Assembly (NCBI GenBank): GCA_018240015.1
Contig: JAFEGJ010000007.1
Span: 62,001 to 126,000, forward strand
Origin: Verrucomicrobiota bacterium
GTDB taxonomy: Bacteria; Chlamydiota; Chlamydiia; Chlamydiales; Rhabdochlamydiaceae
Reading direction: 5' to 3'
DNA length: 64,000 nt
Shown here: in pieces, positions 1-9,104 of the stretch
How positions within the stretch are numbered: the first letter of the stretch is position 1
Layout: every line of letters starts with the position of its first letter
The notes under the pieces: generated by a model
Seen by the model: the letters and a program-made list of their open reading frames with translations, nothing else
Database searches by the model: none
Told to the model about the DNA's origin: nothing
Made by a program: the position numbers and the translations under genes

Positions 1-1
1 T

Positions 2-388
2 GCTCGGACAGGAAGTCTCGGCACCAAGAAAGCACCCCTCAACTTACAAACCGCAAGCGACATTCAAATAGGCGGGAAATCGATCTTTGTCCGGATCCCG
101 AGCCAGGAGCGTCTTTCGTTTTTCCCCGGATACCGGCCCAACAAAGTAACTCTGAACAGCATCGAGATTTACAATTGGGAAAAACCGCGCCCCGCAGCAG
201 AAGACGATTTCACGACGTCCTTAGCCCCTGATCTAAAAGTAAATACCCCTCCGAAAGCCCCCCAGACCTCGCATGTACACAGGCGCAGCACTCCTCTTTA
301 TTATTCGCATAAGGCACCGGTTGCTCAGGCCGAAGAGAGGCCTCATAAGAATGGGCTTGCTCCTTCCCAAGACGACGAAAATAGATAG
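2..388 (+). CDS. unknown protein, C-terminal fragment
   Basis: The window opens inside this gene. The frame is open from base 2 to a TAG at 386-388 and gives the last 128 residues of a longer protein. The first half contains mixed beta-type sequence (GGKSIFVRIPSQERLSFF and later LNSIEIYNWEK); the last 50 residues are rich in Pro, Ala, His and Lys and look disordered. I do not recognise a family. It ends 2 bases before the stop of the convergent gene on the minus strand, with no visible terminator between them. Coding character and the immediate convergent neighbour make a real gene likely; the start and most of the protein lie outside the window. Confidence 0.55.
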   Translation, partial: ARTGSLGTKKAPLNLQTASDIQIGGKSIFVRIPSQERLSFFPGYRPNKVTLNSIEIYNWEKPRPAAEDDFTTSLAPDLKVNTPPKAPQTSHVHRRSTPLYYSHKAPVAQAEERPHKNGLAPSQDDENR

Positions 389-390
389 GC

Positions 391-1287
391 TTATTGCGGA
401 GGCGGTGGTAACGCTGCAACAAAATGAGGAGACTTCGGCACAAGCTTCCCAAATACTTCCGTAGGTATCATCGTGATATCTTTATAAACCGGATTGTCGT
501 ACATATCCGCCCATCCTGTATCTACGCGATCCACGATAACGGACTCTGAAGGATTAATTCCTTGCTTTATTAGGAAGACAAAAATGCGCTCGACGTTAAA
601 AATTTGCGACACTTTTAATTGACCAGAGGCTTGTAGGGTGATTTCTTCCATCCACTTTGTAGTTTGCGGCCGCCCGAGGAATTGTGTTAAATCTCCATTT
701 ATGTGTCGACACCATCCTGCAACGGGGGTTATCTGAGAAGCGATATCATAGGTGCTTATGGTATTTATAAGCATAAAGTTGGTTAGCCTTGAGAAGGTTT
801 GGTGCTCATATGTCGAGGGATTTTTCTTGATCACACTCCCCAGATCAAAATGAATGAAACCTTTACCATACACTTCATTTTTCGCGGTCCAATTCCAACG
901 AATGGACTTTGCATTGACCGTTTCTTTTGACATCCAACAAAATAGGGTTTTAGCCTCTGCTCCACTTGCCACTTGAGAAAAGTGCTCGGGATATAGTGCT
1001 TTAAGAGTGTGATAAAACAGAAAGTTGACATCCTGCATGCGAATAGACTTCTTGTCTGGAACTTGACCCCAAAAAAGAATAGAGACGAAATTTTCCCACG
1101 CTTTCGGAGGAAAGTGAGGAGAAAAGATAGCCTCTAAAAGAGCAAAAACTCTCGGTGCAATCGCATGGGCGACATCTCTTCCTTTTCTATTGGTCTGGCA
1201 AAGAGCTGGGAGGTAATGCCACAGATGGTTTTCTGTGATAGTTTTTGTCATATCATGATTGGCATTTTGTAAATTTGTAGGATCCAT
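391..1287 (-). CDS. hypothetical protein related to the F-box/ankyrin protein at 6967-9066
   Basis: A 298-residue protein starting at ATG 1287 behind an AAGGA ribosome site about five bases away. No catalytic motif is visible. Residues 60-80 (FPPKAWENFVSILFWGQVPD) match in pattern a segment of the F-box/ankyrin protein further along (FPWDKYVSSLFFHVPPDK), and the following region also aligns by eye (CWM...V.AKS against CWML...VDFKS). The two therefore look like members of one lineage-specific family; here the N-terminal F-box-like helix is degenerate and there are no obvious ankyrin repeats. Inference: a host-directed or accessory protein. It diverges from rlmN across a 140-base AT-rich gap that must hold both promoters. 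Confidence 0.75.
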   Translation of the reverse strand: MDPTNLQNANHDMTKTITENHLWHYLPALCQTNRKGRDVAHAIAPRVFALLEAIFSPHFPPKAWENFVSILFWGQVPDKKSIRMQDVNFLFYHTLKALYPEHFSQVASGAEAKTLFCWMSKETVNAKSIRWNWTAKNEVYGKGFIHFDLGSVIKKNPSTYEHQTFSRLTNFMLINTISTYDIASQITPVAGWCRHINGDLTQFLGRPQTTKWMEEITLQASGQLKVSQIFNVERIFVFLIKQGINPSESVIVDRVDTGWADMYDNPVYKDITMIPTEVFGKLVPKSPHFVAALPPPPQ

Positions 1288-1427
1288 AATCTTCCTTAGA
1301 AGTAAATTATTTCAATTTTATAGCAATAAAGCATATGAAAAAAATGATATTTTTTAAAGTGGGAAAGAAAACCTTTTTTTGCTAGAATTATGCATCCATA
1401 AGAATAATTTTATTTGGCTAGCAATAT

Positions 1428-2462
1428 ATGGCAGAACTTCTCACCATCTCTGAAACAGATTTAAAAAAATATCTATCCGATATTCGCCAGCCTTCTTTCC
1501 GTACGGCGCAAATTCTTCAATGGATTTATCAAAAAAAGGCGTCTACCTGGGAAGAGATGACCGACCTTCCTAAAGATCTACGTGAGCAGCTAGCTAGCCA
1601 CTTTTCTCTCGATTCTCTTAAGCTTGTGCGCACCCTCGATTCCGATGACGGAGATACCACAAAATATCTCTGGAAACTCCCCGATGATAAATTAGTCGAG
1701 TCAGTTCTCATCCGTGCTCCCGATCGGCGCACCGTTTGTGTCTCTTCTCAAGTCGGATGTCCTGCTAGGTGTGCCTTCTGCGCCTCTGGGAAAAAAGGGT
1801 GGATCCGTAACCTCACCTCTTCCGAGATCGTGGAGCAAGTCCTACAAATCGATCGTCTCCTTCATAAAATAGATGAGCGTGTTTGTCATATCGTTTTTAT
1901 GGGCATGGGCGAGCCATTCGAAAACTATGAAGCTGTGACTGAAGCAATCAAAATTCTTTCCGACCCTAAAGGACTTCACATCTCCCACCGCAAAATTACG
2001 GTATCAACTGTGGGAATCGTAAACCAAATCCGCCGCTTTGCCGATGAGGGGTATAAAGTTCCGCTCGTTCTCTCTTTACATGCTCCTACACAAGAGCTGC
2101 GCCAAAAAATTATCCCTTACGCCCGCAAAAATCCGCTTCCCGATCTTCTCATGGCCATGCTCTACTATCATGACAAATCCGGCCGTGACATCACCTATGA
2201 ATACACGCTAATGGCAGGCCTCAACGACTCCATCCAGCACGCAAAGCAGCTCGCGGCTCTCGTCAAAGGCCATCCGTGCACGGTCAACTTGATCCCGTAC
2301 AATCCTGTTGAAGGACTCATTCTGAAGCGTCCAATCAAAGAAGATATCGAAGCCTTTCGGCAAGTATTGGAAGAGGCGCGCATACCCACGACATGGCGCT
2401 ACACCAAAGGCAAAGATATCGCTGCCGCTTGCGGCCAGCTTGCGCTGCAAACAGTTTCTTGA
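1428..2462 (+). CDS. rlmN: dual-specificity 23S rRNA/tRNA adenine-C2 methyltransferase RlmN
   Basis: Radical-SAM enzyme that methylates C2 of A2503 in 23S rRNA and of A37 in some tRNAs. The 344-residue length is usual. The family signature is present: RTVCVSSQVGC with the first relay cysteine at residue 104, the 4Fe-4S cysteines C111, C115 and C118 in CPARCAFC, the glycine-rich SAM segment FMGMGEP, and the C-terminal catalytic cysteine C335 in the AAACGQLA motif. The ATG at 1428 has no clear Shine-Dalgarno sequence. The stop is followed after 40 bases by the ankyrin-like gene, which has its own strong ribosome site, so the two could share a transcript. Confidence 0.96.
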   Translation: MAELLTISETDLKKYLSDIRQPSFRTAQILQWIYQKKASTWEEMTDLPKDLREQLASHFSLDSLKLVRTLDSDDGDTTKYLWKLPDDKLVESVLIRAPDRRTVCVSSQVGCPARCAFCASGKKGWIRNLTSSEIVEQVLQIDRLLHKIDERVCHIVFMGMGEPFENYEAVTEAIKILSDPKGLHISHRKITVSTVGIVNQIRRFADEGYKVPLVLSLHAPTQELRQKIIPYARKNPLPDLLMAMLYYHDKSGRDITYEYTLMAGLNDSIQHAKQLAALVKGHPCTVNLIPYNPVEGLILKRPIKEDIEAFRQVLEEARIPTTWRYTKGKDIAAACGQLALQTVS

Positions 2463-2502
2463 TACAATCTTTGCCCGAAAGCGGCCTGCTAAAGGAGGCG
2501 AG

Positions 2503-3945
2503 ATGGCATCAAGTGCAGATAATAACATCCAATTCGCTAGACTCCAGGTTCCAGTGAACACTTCGTCTGAAGTGCTCAATTTAGCTTGCCAAACAAAAGA
2601 CATCGACTTTGTAAACCTGGCTATTGCAAAAAAGGCTGTGCCCAACAGCGAGACGTACACTTGGGCCTGTTGGACAGGCAAAATAGAAATCGTTGATGCT
2701 GTGGAAATGTTAGGAGCCAAACCCGACGAGGAAACTCTTACTGCGGCTTGCAATACTGGGAATCTCGAAGTTGTTCAGCGCGCTATTAGCAAAGGTGCAT
2801 TTCCCAGCGACCAAACCCTAGAAATTGCAAAATCAACTAAAGACGACCAGATTATTCATCTTGTGAATACCTTAGTCCAGGGTCGATTGAAGAGTGTACC
2901 AGCAGAGACTAATCCTTTAGAGACTACATCTGCGCCGGCCAGGTTACTTGACGATCGTTTAACAACGGCATGCAAAACAAGGAAATTACATCTTGTTAAT
3001 CAGATGATTGAACAGGGTGCATTACCCGTCAAGGACACCCTTTATTGGGCCTGTGTATCGGGAGAATTGGAAATTGTCAATGCTGTAATTAAAGCAGGAG
3101 CAGGGCCTGATCCTGAGGGTAAAGACTCTTTAGCCACGAAAGGGACTCTTTCCGTTGCCTGTGAAACAAAGAATGTTAAGATTGTTCAGGCTGTTGGTAA
3201 AGCAGGTGTTAAAGCTGGGGTGGATACTCTTGATGTAGCTCTGAAAACAGGGATAGTAGAGATTGTCGAAGCTGTTTTGTTCAATAAGCCAAAACCAGGA
3301 CCTCATACTCTGACTCTCGCATGTGAATCAACAGAGAGGGAAAAAGTTGTCGAGCTAATTCTTATCGCTGATGGAAAGCCAGATGAGCTTACTTTTAATG
3401 TTGCTTGCAGCTCTAACCTCTCAGCCGATCTTCTTCATAGAATTGTAACCGCAGGTGCAAAAGTAAATGAGAAGACACTTACGATTCTTTTGCCAGCGGA
3501 AGATCCAATAGTCAATATGCCAGCGGAAGATCGGTTTAAAGCGTTCTCGGAATGGGTTAAAAAAATAGAAGCAATGCTATTTGCAGCAGAGCAGAGCGAG
3601 CGCAACAAAAATCCTCTTATTAATGATCAACCGCTGGTAGCTGATGAGATTAGACAAGTAGCCTTTTTAGAAAAAATTTATTACGCTAGAAACGTTTTAG
3701 ATAGAAAAACCAAAGAGAAGTCCCAATTGTGTGATACTATGGCAAAATTATTTAATACTTGTGATCTGAGCAAATATAAGATTGACCAACTTATAAAAAA
3801 AATCAAAGAAAAAAAGATAGTGGTAGGGCAATTTCTCTCTCAGAACTCTAAAATAGAGAAAAGTGAATATCATACAAAAGTGGATTTTTGGTTTAATGGA
3901 ATTAATAAGGCTTTAAATCAGATAGATCCAAAATTGATGAAATAA
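2503..3945 (+). CDS. ankyrin-like repeat protein with 27-residue repeats
   Basis: A 480-residue protein. I place the start at ATG 2503, six bases behind a perfect AGGAGG; the upstream in-frame ATG at 2440 lies inside rlmN and has no ribosome site. Residues about 24-350 contain ten tandem units of the form TLxxACxTGxxEIVxAVxxxGAxPDEE. The typical unit is 27 residues, six shorter than a standard ankyrin repeat, as if the beta-hairpin finger were missing. A charged, Lys-rich helical tail follows. No signal peptide or membrane segment is visible. Ankyrin-type proteins of intracellular bacteria are often T3SS effectors, so a host-protein-binding role is an inference only. Confidence 0.88.
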   Translation: MASSADNNIQFARLQVPVNTSSEVLNLACQTKDIDFVNLAIAKKAVPNSETYTWACWTGKIEIVDAVEMLGAKPDEETLTAACNTGNLEVVQRAISKGAFPSDQTLEIAKSTKDDQIIHLVNTLVQGRLKSVPAETNPLETTSAPARLLDDRLTTACKTRKLHLVNQMIEQGALPVKDTLYWACVSGELEIVNAVIKAGAGPDPEGKDSLATKGTLSVACETKNVKIVQAVGKAGVKAGVDTLDVALKTGIVEIVEAVLFNKPKPGPHTLTLACESTEREKVVELILIADGKPDELTFNVACSSNLSADLLHRIVTAGAKVNEKTLTILLPAEDPIVNMPAEDRFKAFSEWVKKIEAMLFAAEQSERNKNPLINDQPLVADEIRQVAFLEKIYYARNVLDRKTKEKSQLCDTMAKLFNTCDLSKYKIDQLIKKIKEKKIVVGQFLSQNSKIEKSEYHTKVDFWFNGINKALNQIDPKLMK

Positions 3946-3983
3946 TATTCATTTACCAAACAACCGCGGTCAAGGAGTAACAT

Positions 3984-4790
3984 ATGTCTGTATCTGAAGC
4001 AACACGCACAGGGAGTACTCAGCTCGAGGCTGCTGTGTCGAAAGTCGAAGCGGAAGCCAAGCTCAAAGCGGCCAATGCCACTTTAACTGCAGCTCTTGAT
4101 GCTTGGTTCAAACAAAAAGGGTTTGGTATTTCAGAAGAGATTCAAAAAGCTCAAATTGCGGTGAACAATGCCGAAAGAGCGTTACAAGCCAGTCTCCTTG
4201 CAGAGAACGCATTGAAGAAACTTTCTGACGCTTTCAAATCAACGGACATGGAATCAACTGCGGGGATCGGCAATTCTAAGCACACGAGACCGGCTGATTT
4301 TTCAGCAAAAGGATCGCAAGCAACTCATACAGAAAACAATAGCCAGAATGTGAAAATAGAACCCCGATCAACACACAAAACAACGCCTTCAGGCAATAAA
4401 CAGCCCTCACATCCGTATCGGCCTTATAGCAATAAGTCAAACGTTTCCGCTTCTAACACTACCTATGTTCCTTACGCGCCACGTCCCAGTCACACTGTTT
4501 CTTCTGCAAATACGGGGGCAAAAAGGGTTTCGAGGTCTGCTTACTCTCCGTATAAAAAACCCGGTTCATCCGCATCTTCTCAATATGTTCCCTATAGCAA
4601 CAGCTTGAAGAGCGCGAAAGAAAAAACAGAGAAACTTTTTCAAGAAAGCAGTAAGCTGTTCGATACCAACGACGTCCCTCCCAACAAGGAATCCTCAGCT
4701 AATTCTAATACAAAGACCAACCAAAATTCCGTGCCTCAGAGATTTCGTCCGTTGAGCATAATTCCGATGAAGCATACTACGTATGTCTAA
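3984..4790 (+). CDS. low-complexity Ser/Thr/Asn-rich protein with YxPY motifs
   Basis: A 268-residue protein starting at ATG 3984 behind AAGGAG. Residues 10-85 form an Ala/Glu/Lys-rich helical or coiled-coil segment. The remainder is Ser, Thr, Asn and Pro rich and probably disordered, with four YxPY motifs at residues 145-148, 161-164, 187-190 and 201-204 and a final TTYV. No family is recognised. Repeated tyrosine motifs in a disordered stretch recall secreted chlamydial proteins that are phosphorylated by host kinases, but this is only an analogy. The gene lies 38 bases after the ankyrin-like gene in the same direction and ahead of a strong terminator, so the two probably form one unit. Confidence 0.8.
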   Translation: MSVSEATRTGSTQLEAAVSKVEAEAKLKAANATLTAALDAWFKQKGFGISEEIQKAQIAVNNAERALQASLLAENALKKLSDAFKSTDMESTAGIGNSKHTRPADFSAKGSQATHTENNSQNVKIEPRSTHKTTPSGNKQPSHPYRPYSNKSNVSASNTTYVPYAPRPSHTVSSANTGAKRVSRSAYSPYKKPGSSASSQYVPYSNSLKSAKEKTEKLFQESSKLFDTNDVPPNKESSANSNTKTNQNSVPQRFRPLSIIPMKHTTYV

Positions 4791-4850
4791 CACAATCGAA
4801 AATAGTGCTTTTTAATAAGAGCATGGGTCGTGAGATCGCGATCGGTGATT

Positions 4851-4882
4851 TGCCTCAGCAGCGGCTGAGGCATCTCTTTTTC
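4851..4882 (+). terminator. rho-independent terminator
   Basis: A perfect 9-bp stem (TGCCTCAGC paired with GCTGAGGCA) closes a 4-base loop (AGCG) and is followed by TCTCTTTTT. It lies 60 bases after the YxPY protein gene and ends the transcript coming from the rlmN side before pgsA begins. Confidence 0.88.
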
Positions 4883-4929
4883 CAAAAATGTTCGTGCGAA
4901 AATTATCAAAGTAAAGTATACCAAAAGGA

Positions 4930-5517
4930 ATGCTAGGATTGCCGCTTTACCTTACGCTTCTTCGCATCGTCATGAGCCCCGTATTTCTCATCGTCTATCT
5001 TTACGGTGATAAAATGGGAATCGATGGCATCTATTTGCCTTTCCTGCTTATTTTGATTGTTGGACTGTGTGAGATGTCGGATTTTCTCGATGGATTTATT
5101 GCGCGCCGTCGTCGCAAGGTATCTGATTTGGGCCGAGTGCTCGATCCGATGGCCGATAGCATTTTCCGTCTCACGGTGTTTTTTTCTTTCACGCAAGGTG
5201 TGATTCAGCTTCCTCTTCTTCTCGTTCTCGTCTTTTTCTTCCGGGATGCGATTGTGGGTGCCTTGAGAACTCTTTGCGCACTCAGCGGTATTGTTCTTTC
5301 GGCAAGAGTGAGCGGAAAAATTAAAGCCGTTGTTCAAGCATCGGCTGCGTTCTTCATTTTGATCTTGATGATCCCTTATAGCTACGGGTGTCTTGATCTC
5401 GAGTCTCTCCGTGGCATGAGCCTCGCTGTCGCGTCAGTGGCTGCAGCGTATACGGTGCTCTCTGGCATCGAGTATTTCATTGCTAACTGGAATGTTATTA
5501 AGAAACATATTGCCTAG
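4930..5517 (+). CDS. pgsA: CDP-alcohol phosphatidyltransferase (phosphatidylglycerophosphate synthase-like)
   Basis: Integral membrane enzyme that transfers a phosphatidyl group from CDP-diacylglycerol to an alcohol, probably glycerol 3-phosphate. The complete family motif is present: DFLDGFIAR, eight residues, then GRVLDPMAD, which fits DxxDGxxAR(x8)GxxxDxxxD. Five to six hydrophobic segments follow the usual plan and the 195-residue length is normal. AAAGGA lies only one or two bases before ATG 4930, so the TTG at 4939 is an equally good start; a TAA upstream excludes anything longer. In Chlamydia a pgsA gene also lies beside glgA. Its end overlaps the convergent glgA by four bases. Confidence 0.9.
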   Translation: MLGLPLYLTLLRIVMSPVFLIVYLYGDKMGIDGIYLPFLLILIVGLCEMSDFLDGFIARRRRKVSDLGRVLDPMADSIFRLTVFFSFTQGVIQLPLLLVLVFFFRDAIVGALRTLCALSGIVLSARVSGKIKAVVQASAAFFILILMIPYSYGCLDLESLRGMSLAVASVAAAYTVLSGIEYFIANWNVIKKHIA

Positions 5518-6938
5518 AATTTCTTATAGATTTCTATGTAGGCGTTTACAGGCTTTTTCCAGCTAAAATCGGCTTGCATGCCTCTATGCACAATCGATTG
5601 CCATTTTGTCGGATTTTTTTCATAGCATGTAAATGCTTGCGACAGTGCCCAATCGATGCCTGCTTTATCCGGATAGAGAAACATAAAGCCGTTTTCTTGA
5701 TCGGTGACGGTGTCTACAAGGCCGCCCGTCGCACGGACAATAGGAACCGCCCCGTAATGCTGCCCAATCATCTGTGTCAGCCCGCATGGCTCAAATAAAG
5801 AGGGGATGACGATCATGTCGCTTGCGGCATAGACTTGGTGGGCCAGCGTCTCGTTGTGATCGAAGCAAAACGCCACATTTTTGTTGCGCGCGAGTTTTTT
5901 TTGCAGGGCGCGGAACTTTTGATCGATCTCGGGAGTCGGTGAGGATCCCAGGAGGAAAAATTGGCCTCCCATCTCGAGGGTTTTTTGAAGGGCATACTCG
6001 ATGAGATCGGGGGCTTTTTGAGGAACGAGGCGCGTGATGGCGCAGACAAGAGGGGCCTTTTTTTCGCGCAGCCGAAACTCCGTGCCGAGCTCTTTACGGT
6101 CGATTTCTTTGCCTTGTTTGTAACTTTCGACATCATAATGTCCCGGAATGAGAGGATCCGTTTTGGGATTCCAGTATTCAAAGTCGAGGCCATTGAGGAT
6201 GCCTTGCAGCTTGTGGTTGTTGGCGCGCAAGACCTCAGCGAGGCCGCATCCACCTTCGGGCGTTTGAATTTCTTTGGCATAGTTGGGAGAAACGGTCGTC
6301 ACAAAGTTGCTGTAGATAATGCCGCCTTTGAGAACATTGAGAAGGTCGCTACGCTGAGGATCTTGGAGTTTTTCTGATCGTAGTAAGTCATCGCCGCGCA
6401 GGCCTGTGCGCGTGACATCTTTAGGCAGGCACCATCCTTGGTGCTCGAGGTTGTGGATCGTTAAGACAATTCCTTTGACCTTGAGCCCGAGTCCTGCGTA
6501 CATATCGCGGTATAATACGGCGGCGAGGGCTGTTGGCCAGTCGTGCAGATGGAGGACATCGATGGAGAGGCCCATTTTGAAGAGGGCTTCTAAAGCGGTG
6601 CGGCAGAAATAGAAAAAGCGATCCAAGTCGTCTTTTTCTCCGTAGATTTTGCCACGACCGTAAAGTCGCTGCTCATGCTGCGTCTCTAGCAGAAGGAGCC
6701 GCACGCCTCCGACGTTCATTTCCCAGACAGTATTGCGTATGGGATAGGGTCCATCGTAAGAGACGAGGTTTGGAAGGACAATCTTTGCGTCGGTAAAAAG
6801 TCCTTCGTATTTGGGAAGAAAGACCGTGACTTTGTGGCCCTCTTTTTGCGTCGCCTTGGCAAGACTTGCGACGACGTCGGCAAGTCCGCCGACTTTAGCG
6901 AGAGGAGCAAACTCGGAAGCTAGATGCACGATCTCCAT
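5514..6938 (-). CDS. glgA: glycogen synthase (ADP-glucose, GT5)
   Basis: Extends alpha-1,4-glucan chains from ADP-glucose in the cytoplasm. The 474-residue length is usual for bacterial GlgA. The N-terminal ADP-glucose binding loop KVGGLADV is at residues 15-22. The C-terminal GT-B domain carries the SLFEPCGLTQ segment with the catalytic Glu region, followed by RATGGLVDTV. Together with malQ later in the window this supports glycogen storage, as in other Chlamydiae. The start is at ATG 6938, 28 bases after the stop of the upstream F-box/ankyrin gene. It is convergent with pgsA with a four-base overlap. Confidence 0.97.
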   Translation of the reverse strand: MEIVHLASEFAPLAKVGGLADVVASLAKATQKEGHKVTVFLPKYEGLFTDAKIVLPNLVSYDGPYPIRNTVWEMNVGGVRLLLLETQHEQRLYGRGKIYGEKDDLDRFFYFCRTALEALFKMGLSIDVLHLHDWPTALAAVLYRDMYAGLGLKVKGIVLTIHNLEHQGWCLPKDVTRTGLRGDDLLRSEKLQDPQRSDLLNVLKGGIIYSNFVTTVSPNYAKEIQTPEGGCGLAEVLRANNHKLQGILNGLDFEYWNPKTDPLIPGHYDVESYKQGKEIDRKELGTEFRLREKKAPLVCAITRLVPQKAPDLIEYALQKTLEMGGQFFLLGSSPTPEIDQKFRALQKKLARNKNVAFCFDHNETLAHQVYAASDMIVIPSLFEPCGLTQMIGQHYGAVPIVRATGGLVDTVTDQENGFMFLYPDKAGIDWALSQAFTCYEKNPTKWQSIVHRGMQADFSWKKPVNAYIEIYKKF

Positions 6939-6966
6939 TAATCGGCATCATAAGCAGCGATTCTTT

Positions 6967-9066
6967 TTAGTCGAACCAAAAAGCGCGGGGAAAGGCTTTG
7001 TCAATGCGATAATCCATTTGTTTGTTCATATCATGGATGGTTCTGCCGTCGCTGTCTTTTAAGGCGATATCTGCGCCGTGTTTAACAAAGAGGTGAAGAA
7101 CCTTTTTTAGAAGGGCGGGAGCCATTTTTGTTGCCAGAACATGTAAAGGGGTGCAGGAAAAACGATTGCTTTGGTTGTTTAAATCCCCACCGATTAAACA
7201 ATAGAGTTTCAGGAATTGATCCCAATTTTTTGAGTCGATGTGTGTGCCATTAAAAAAACTGAATCTAACATGCAGGGATGAAAACTTTGGTGGGCTATTG
7301 CCTTGATGGGGTGCAGGGAAATAGTGAAAGTAGGTCTCGATAAACGAAGCTTCATCTATTTGCCCACCAGCCTCAGAGAAAATTTTCAGGTATTCGGTGC
7401 ATTCATCGAGGGGAATGGTAGGATTGGCGATCAAGGTGAGGAGGGGAGAGAGTAAATTCGGTGGAGTCAGAAATTTGCCGATGCAAGGGTGAGCTCGCAG
7501 CTGCTCGACGAAAAAATGAGGAAGACAAGGGGAAGATAAAACAAGAGCTAGCGGTGTTGTCAAAGTCGAAGTTACCTCTATTTGCGTTTCAGCATCTAGC
7601 TCGCTAGCTGTCTGATAATTTCCATCCAAAGTCGGAATCGGAAAGGCAGGGTCGAATCCTTCTTTTAAAAATTCGAGAAGGGTTTGAGCGGCTGTAGCGA
7701 TCGTCTGCTCTTGCTTTCTTACTTCGGCCAGAGTGCTGTTTTGCCGTTCAAAGACTGAGGAGTGGATCGCATTAGAGAGATCATAGAGTAGTCTCCTTTT
7801 ACGCTTTTCGAGAATATCAGGAATGGTTTTTCCCTTTTTATTTGTCATCTCTAGGTTGATCGGGAATATTTTTTGGAGATCCTTTAGTGCATTCCAATAT
7901 CGTACGGGGTGCGATGTTTGCTTTGCCAGCGACAGCCACACGCCTTGTTCATTCACGTCTCCACCAATTGCTTGATAGGCTCTTAAGAAGGCAGAGACTC
8001 GCTGACATTGATCGGGTAGGGCTATATCGAGGTAAGTCAAACGAAAACTTAAGACGGGCTGAGAGGGTTCTTCCGTTTGTTGAAGGCGCTTCCAATACAG
8101 CTGAATGAAATCGATGGCATCTGTATCGGTGGTTTCGGGTTTGCTCAAGATGATAGAGAGAATGTCAGAATTGTGCGCTAGTATTTCGTTACAAGATGGA
8201 ATCTCCTTTAATCTCTGCAAAAAAAGAGAGGAGATTTTTTCCAGACGAAATAGGAGTCGAAAGGCGTTTAATTCTTTGGAATGCATTGGAGTGTTTTCAA
8301 AGGAAGTTTCTTCTAGCATCAAAGAGAACACTCTTTGAAAAGCTTTGCAGCAAAGAGAGGTTTGAAAAGGAGTCAGCTCTTTTTGATTGTAGATGACATT
8401 CATGAGCGGAATAGTTCCCATCAATGTACTCATGCACTCTTTCCAAGAAAGTTGCTTTTGTTGGATGGCTATCGGGACACGGTGCAGGAATTCAGCAAAA
8501 TTCAATGAGGGCCGCCCTGCCTCTAGCCATTGTGATGTTCCTGTCAGTGCTAGAGTTGGAGGTGAGCTAGGCGGCTGATAGGGTCTTGGGTTATTGAGGG
8601 TGAAATTTCCTATATTGAAAACAGGATTTGCAGAGAAATGCCAATACGCTGCTTTGAACGCTTGTTGAAAAGATGCACTCTTGAAATCGACATTTTCCCT
8701 GAGCATCCACTGGCAAATAGCGCGCGTTTTTTGCGGGATATTGATCGTAGTCCATAGGTCTTTTCTATAAATTTCGAGGAAAATTTCGTGGACCACGTAC
8801 TTTAATTGCGCGATAGAAGAAAGCCCCCGCTTGTCTGGGGGCACATGGAAAAAAAGGCTGCTCACGTATTTGTCCCAAGGAAAATCCGGGGGAAAGGAAT
8901 TACCAATAAAAGAAGGGACGAGGTTTTTTAGAACATCTTGAGCGATTTCATTGGCCAGCTGATTTCTCAATTTATCCACGCATGATAGAGGCTGGAGATC
9001 TTCCCAGAGGTATCCATAAATGAGTTTTTGAAGCTCCAAAGGAAGTAATGTAAGTGGAGAAGACAT
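6967..9066 (-). CDS. F-box and ankyrin-repeat protein
   Basis: A 699-residue protein from ATG 9066; a TTG at 9087 would add seven residues. Residues about 8-38 fit an F-box helix bundle (LPLELQKLIYGYL, then DLQPLSCVDKLRNQLA), with the LPxEL opening and the later VxK position. A long helical middle region follows. The C-terminus has ankyrin repeats (RFSCTPLHVLA, then LFVKHGADIALKDSDGRTIHD). F-box domains recruit the eukaryotic SKP1/Cullin ubiquitin ligase, a machinery bacteria lack, so the protein most likely acts in the host cell; the ankyrin part would bind the target. That role is an inference. It is divergent from the neighbouring glycosyltransferase with less than 40 bases between starts. 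Confidence 0.85.
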   Translation of the reverse strand: MSSPLTLLPLELQKLIYGYLWEDLQPLSCVDKLRNQLANEIAQDVLKNLVPSFIGNSFPPDFPWDKYVSSLFFHVPPDKRGLSSIAQLKYVVHEIFLEIYRKDLWTTINIPQKTRAICQWMLRENVDFKSASFQQAFKAAYWHFSANPVFNIGNFTLNNPRPYQPPSSPPTLALTGTSQWLEAGRPSLNFAEFLHRVPIAIQQKQLSWKECMSTLMGTIPLMNVIYNQKELTPFQTSLCCKAFQRVFSLMLEETSFENTPMHSKELNAFRLLFRLEKISSLFLQRLKEIPSCNEILAHNSDILSIILSKPETTDTDAIDFIQLYWKRLQQTEEPSQPVLSFRLTYLDIALPDQCQRVSAFLRAYQAIGGDVNEQGVWLSLAKQTSHPVRYWNALKDLQKIFPINLEMTNKKGKTIPDILEKRKRRLLYDLSNAIHSSVFERQNSTLAEVRKQEQTIATAAQTLLEFLKEGFDPAFPIPTLDGNYQTASELDAETQIEVTSTLTTPLALVLSSPCLPHFFVEQLRAHPCIGKFLTPPNLLSPLLTLIANPTIPLDECTEYLKIFSEAGGQIDEASFIETYFHYFPAPHQGNSPPKFSSLHVRFSFFNGTHIDSKNWDQFLKLYCLIGGDLNNQSNRFSCTPLHVLATKMAPALLKKVLHLFVKHGADIALKDSDGRTIHDMNKQMDYRIDKAFPRAFWFD

Positions 9067-9104
9067 GCCTACATAATAATCCTTCAACGATTTAGAGTGG
9101 GGGA

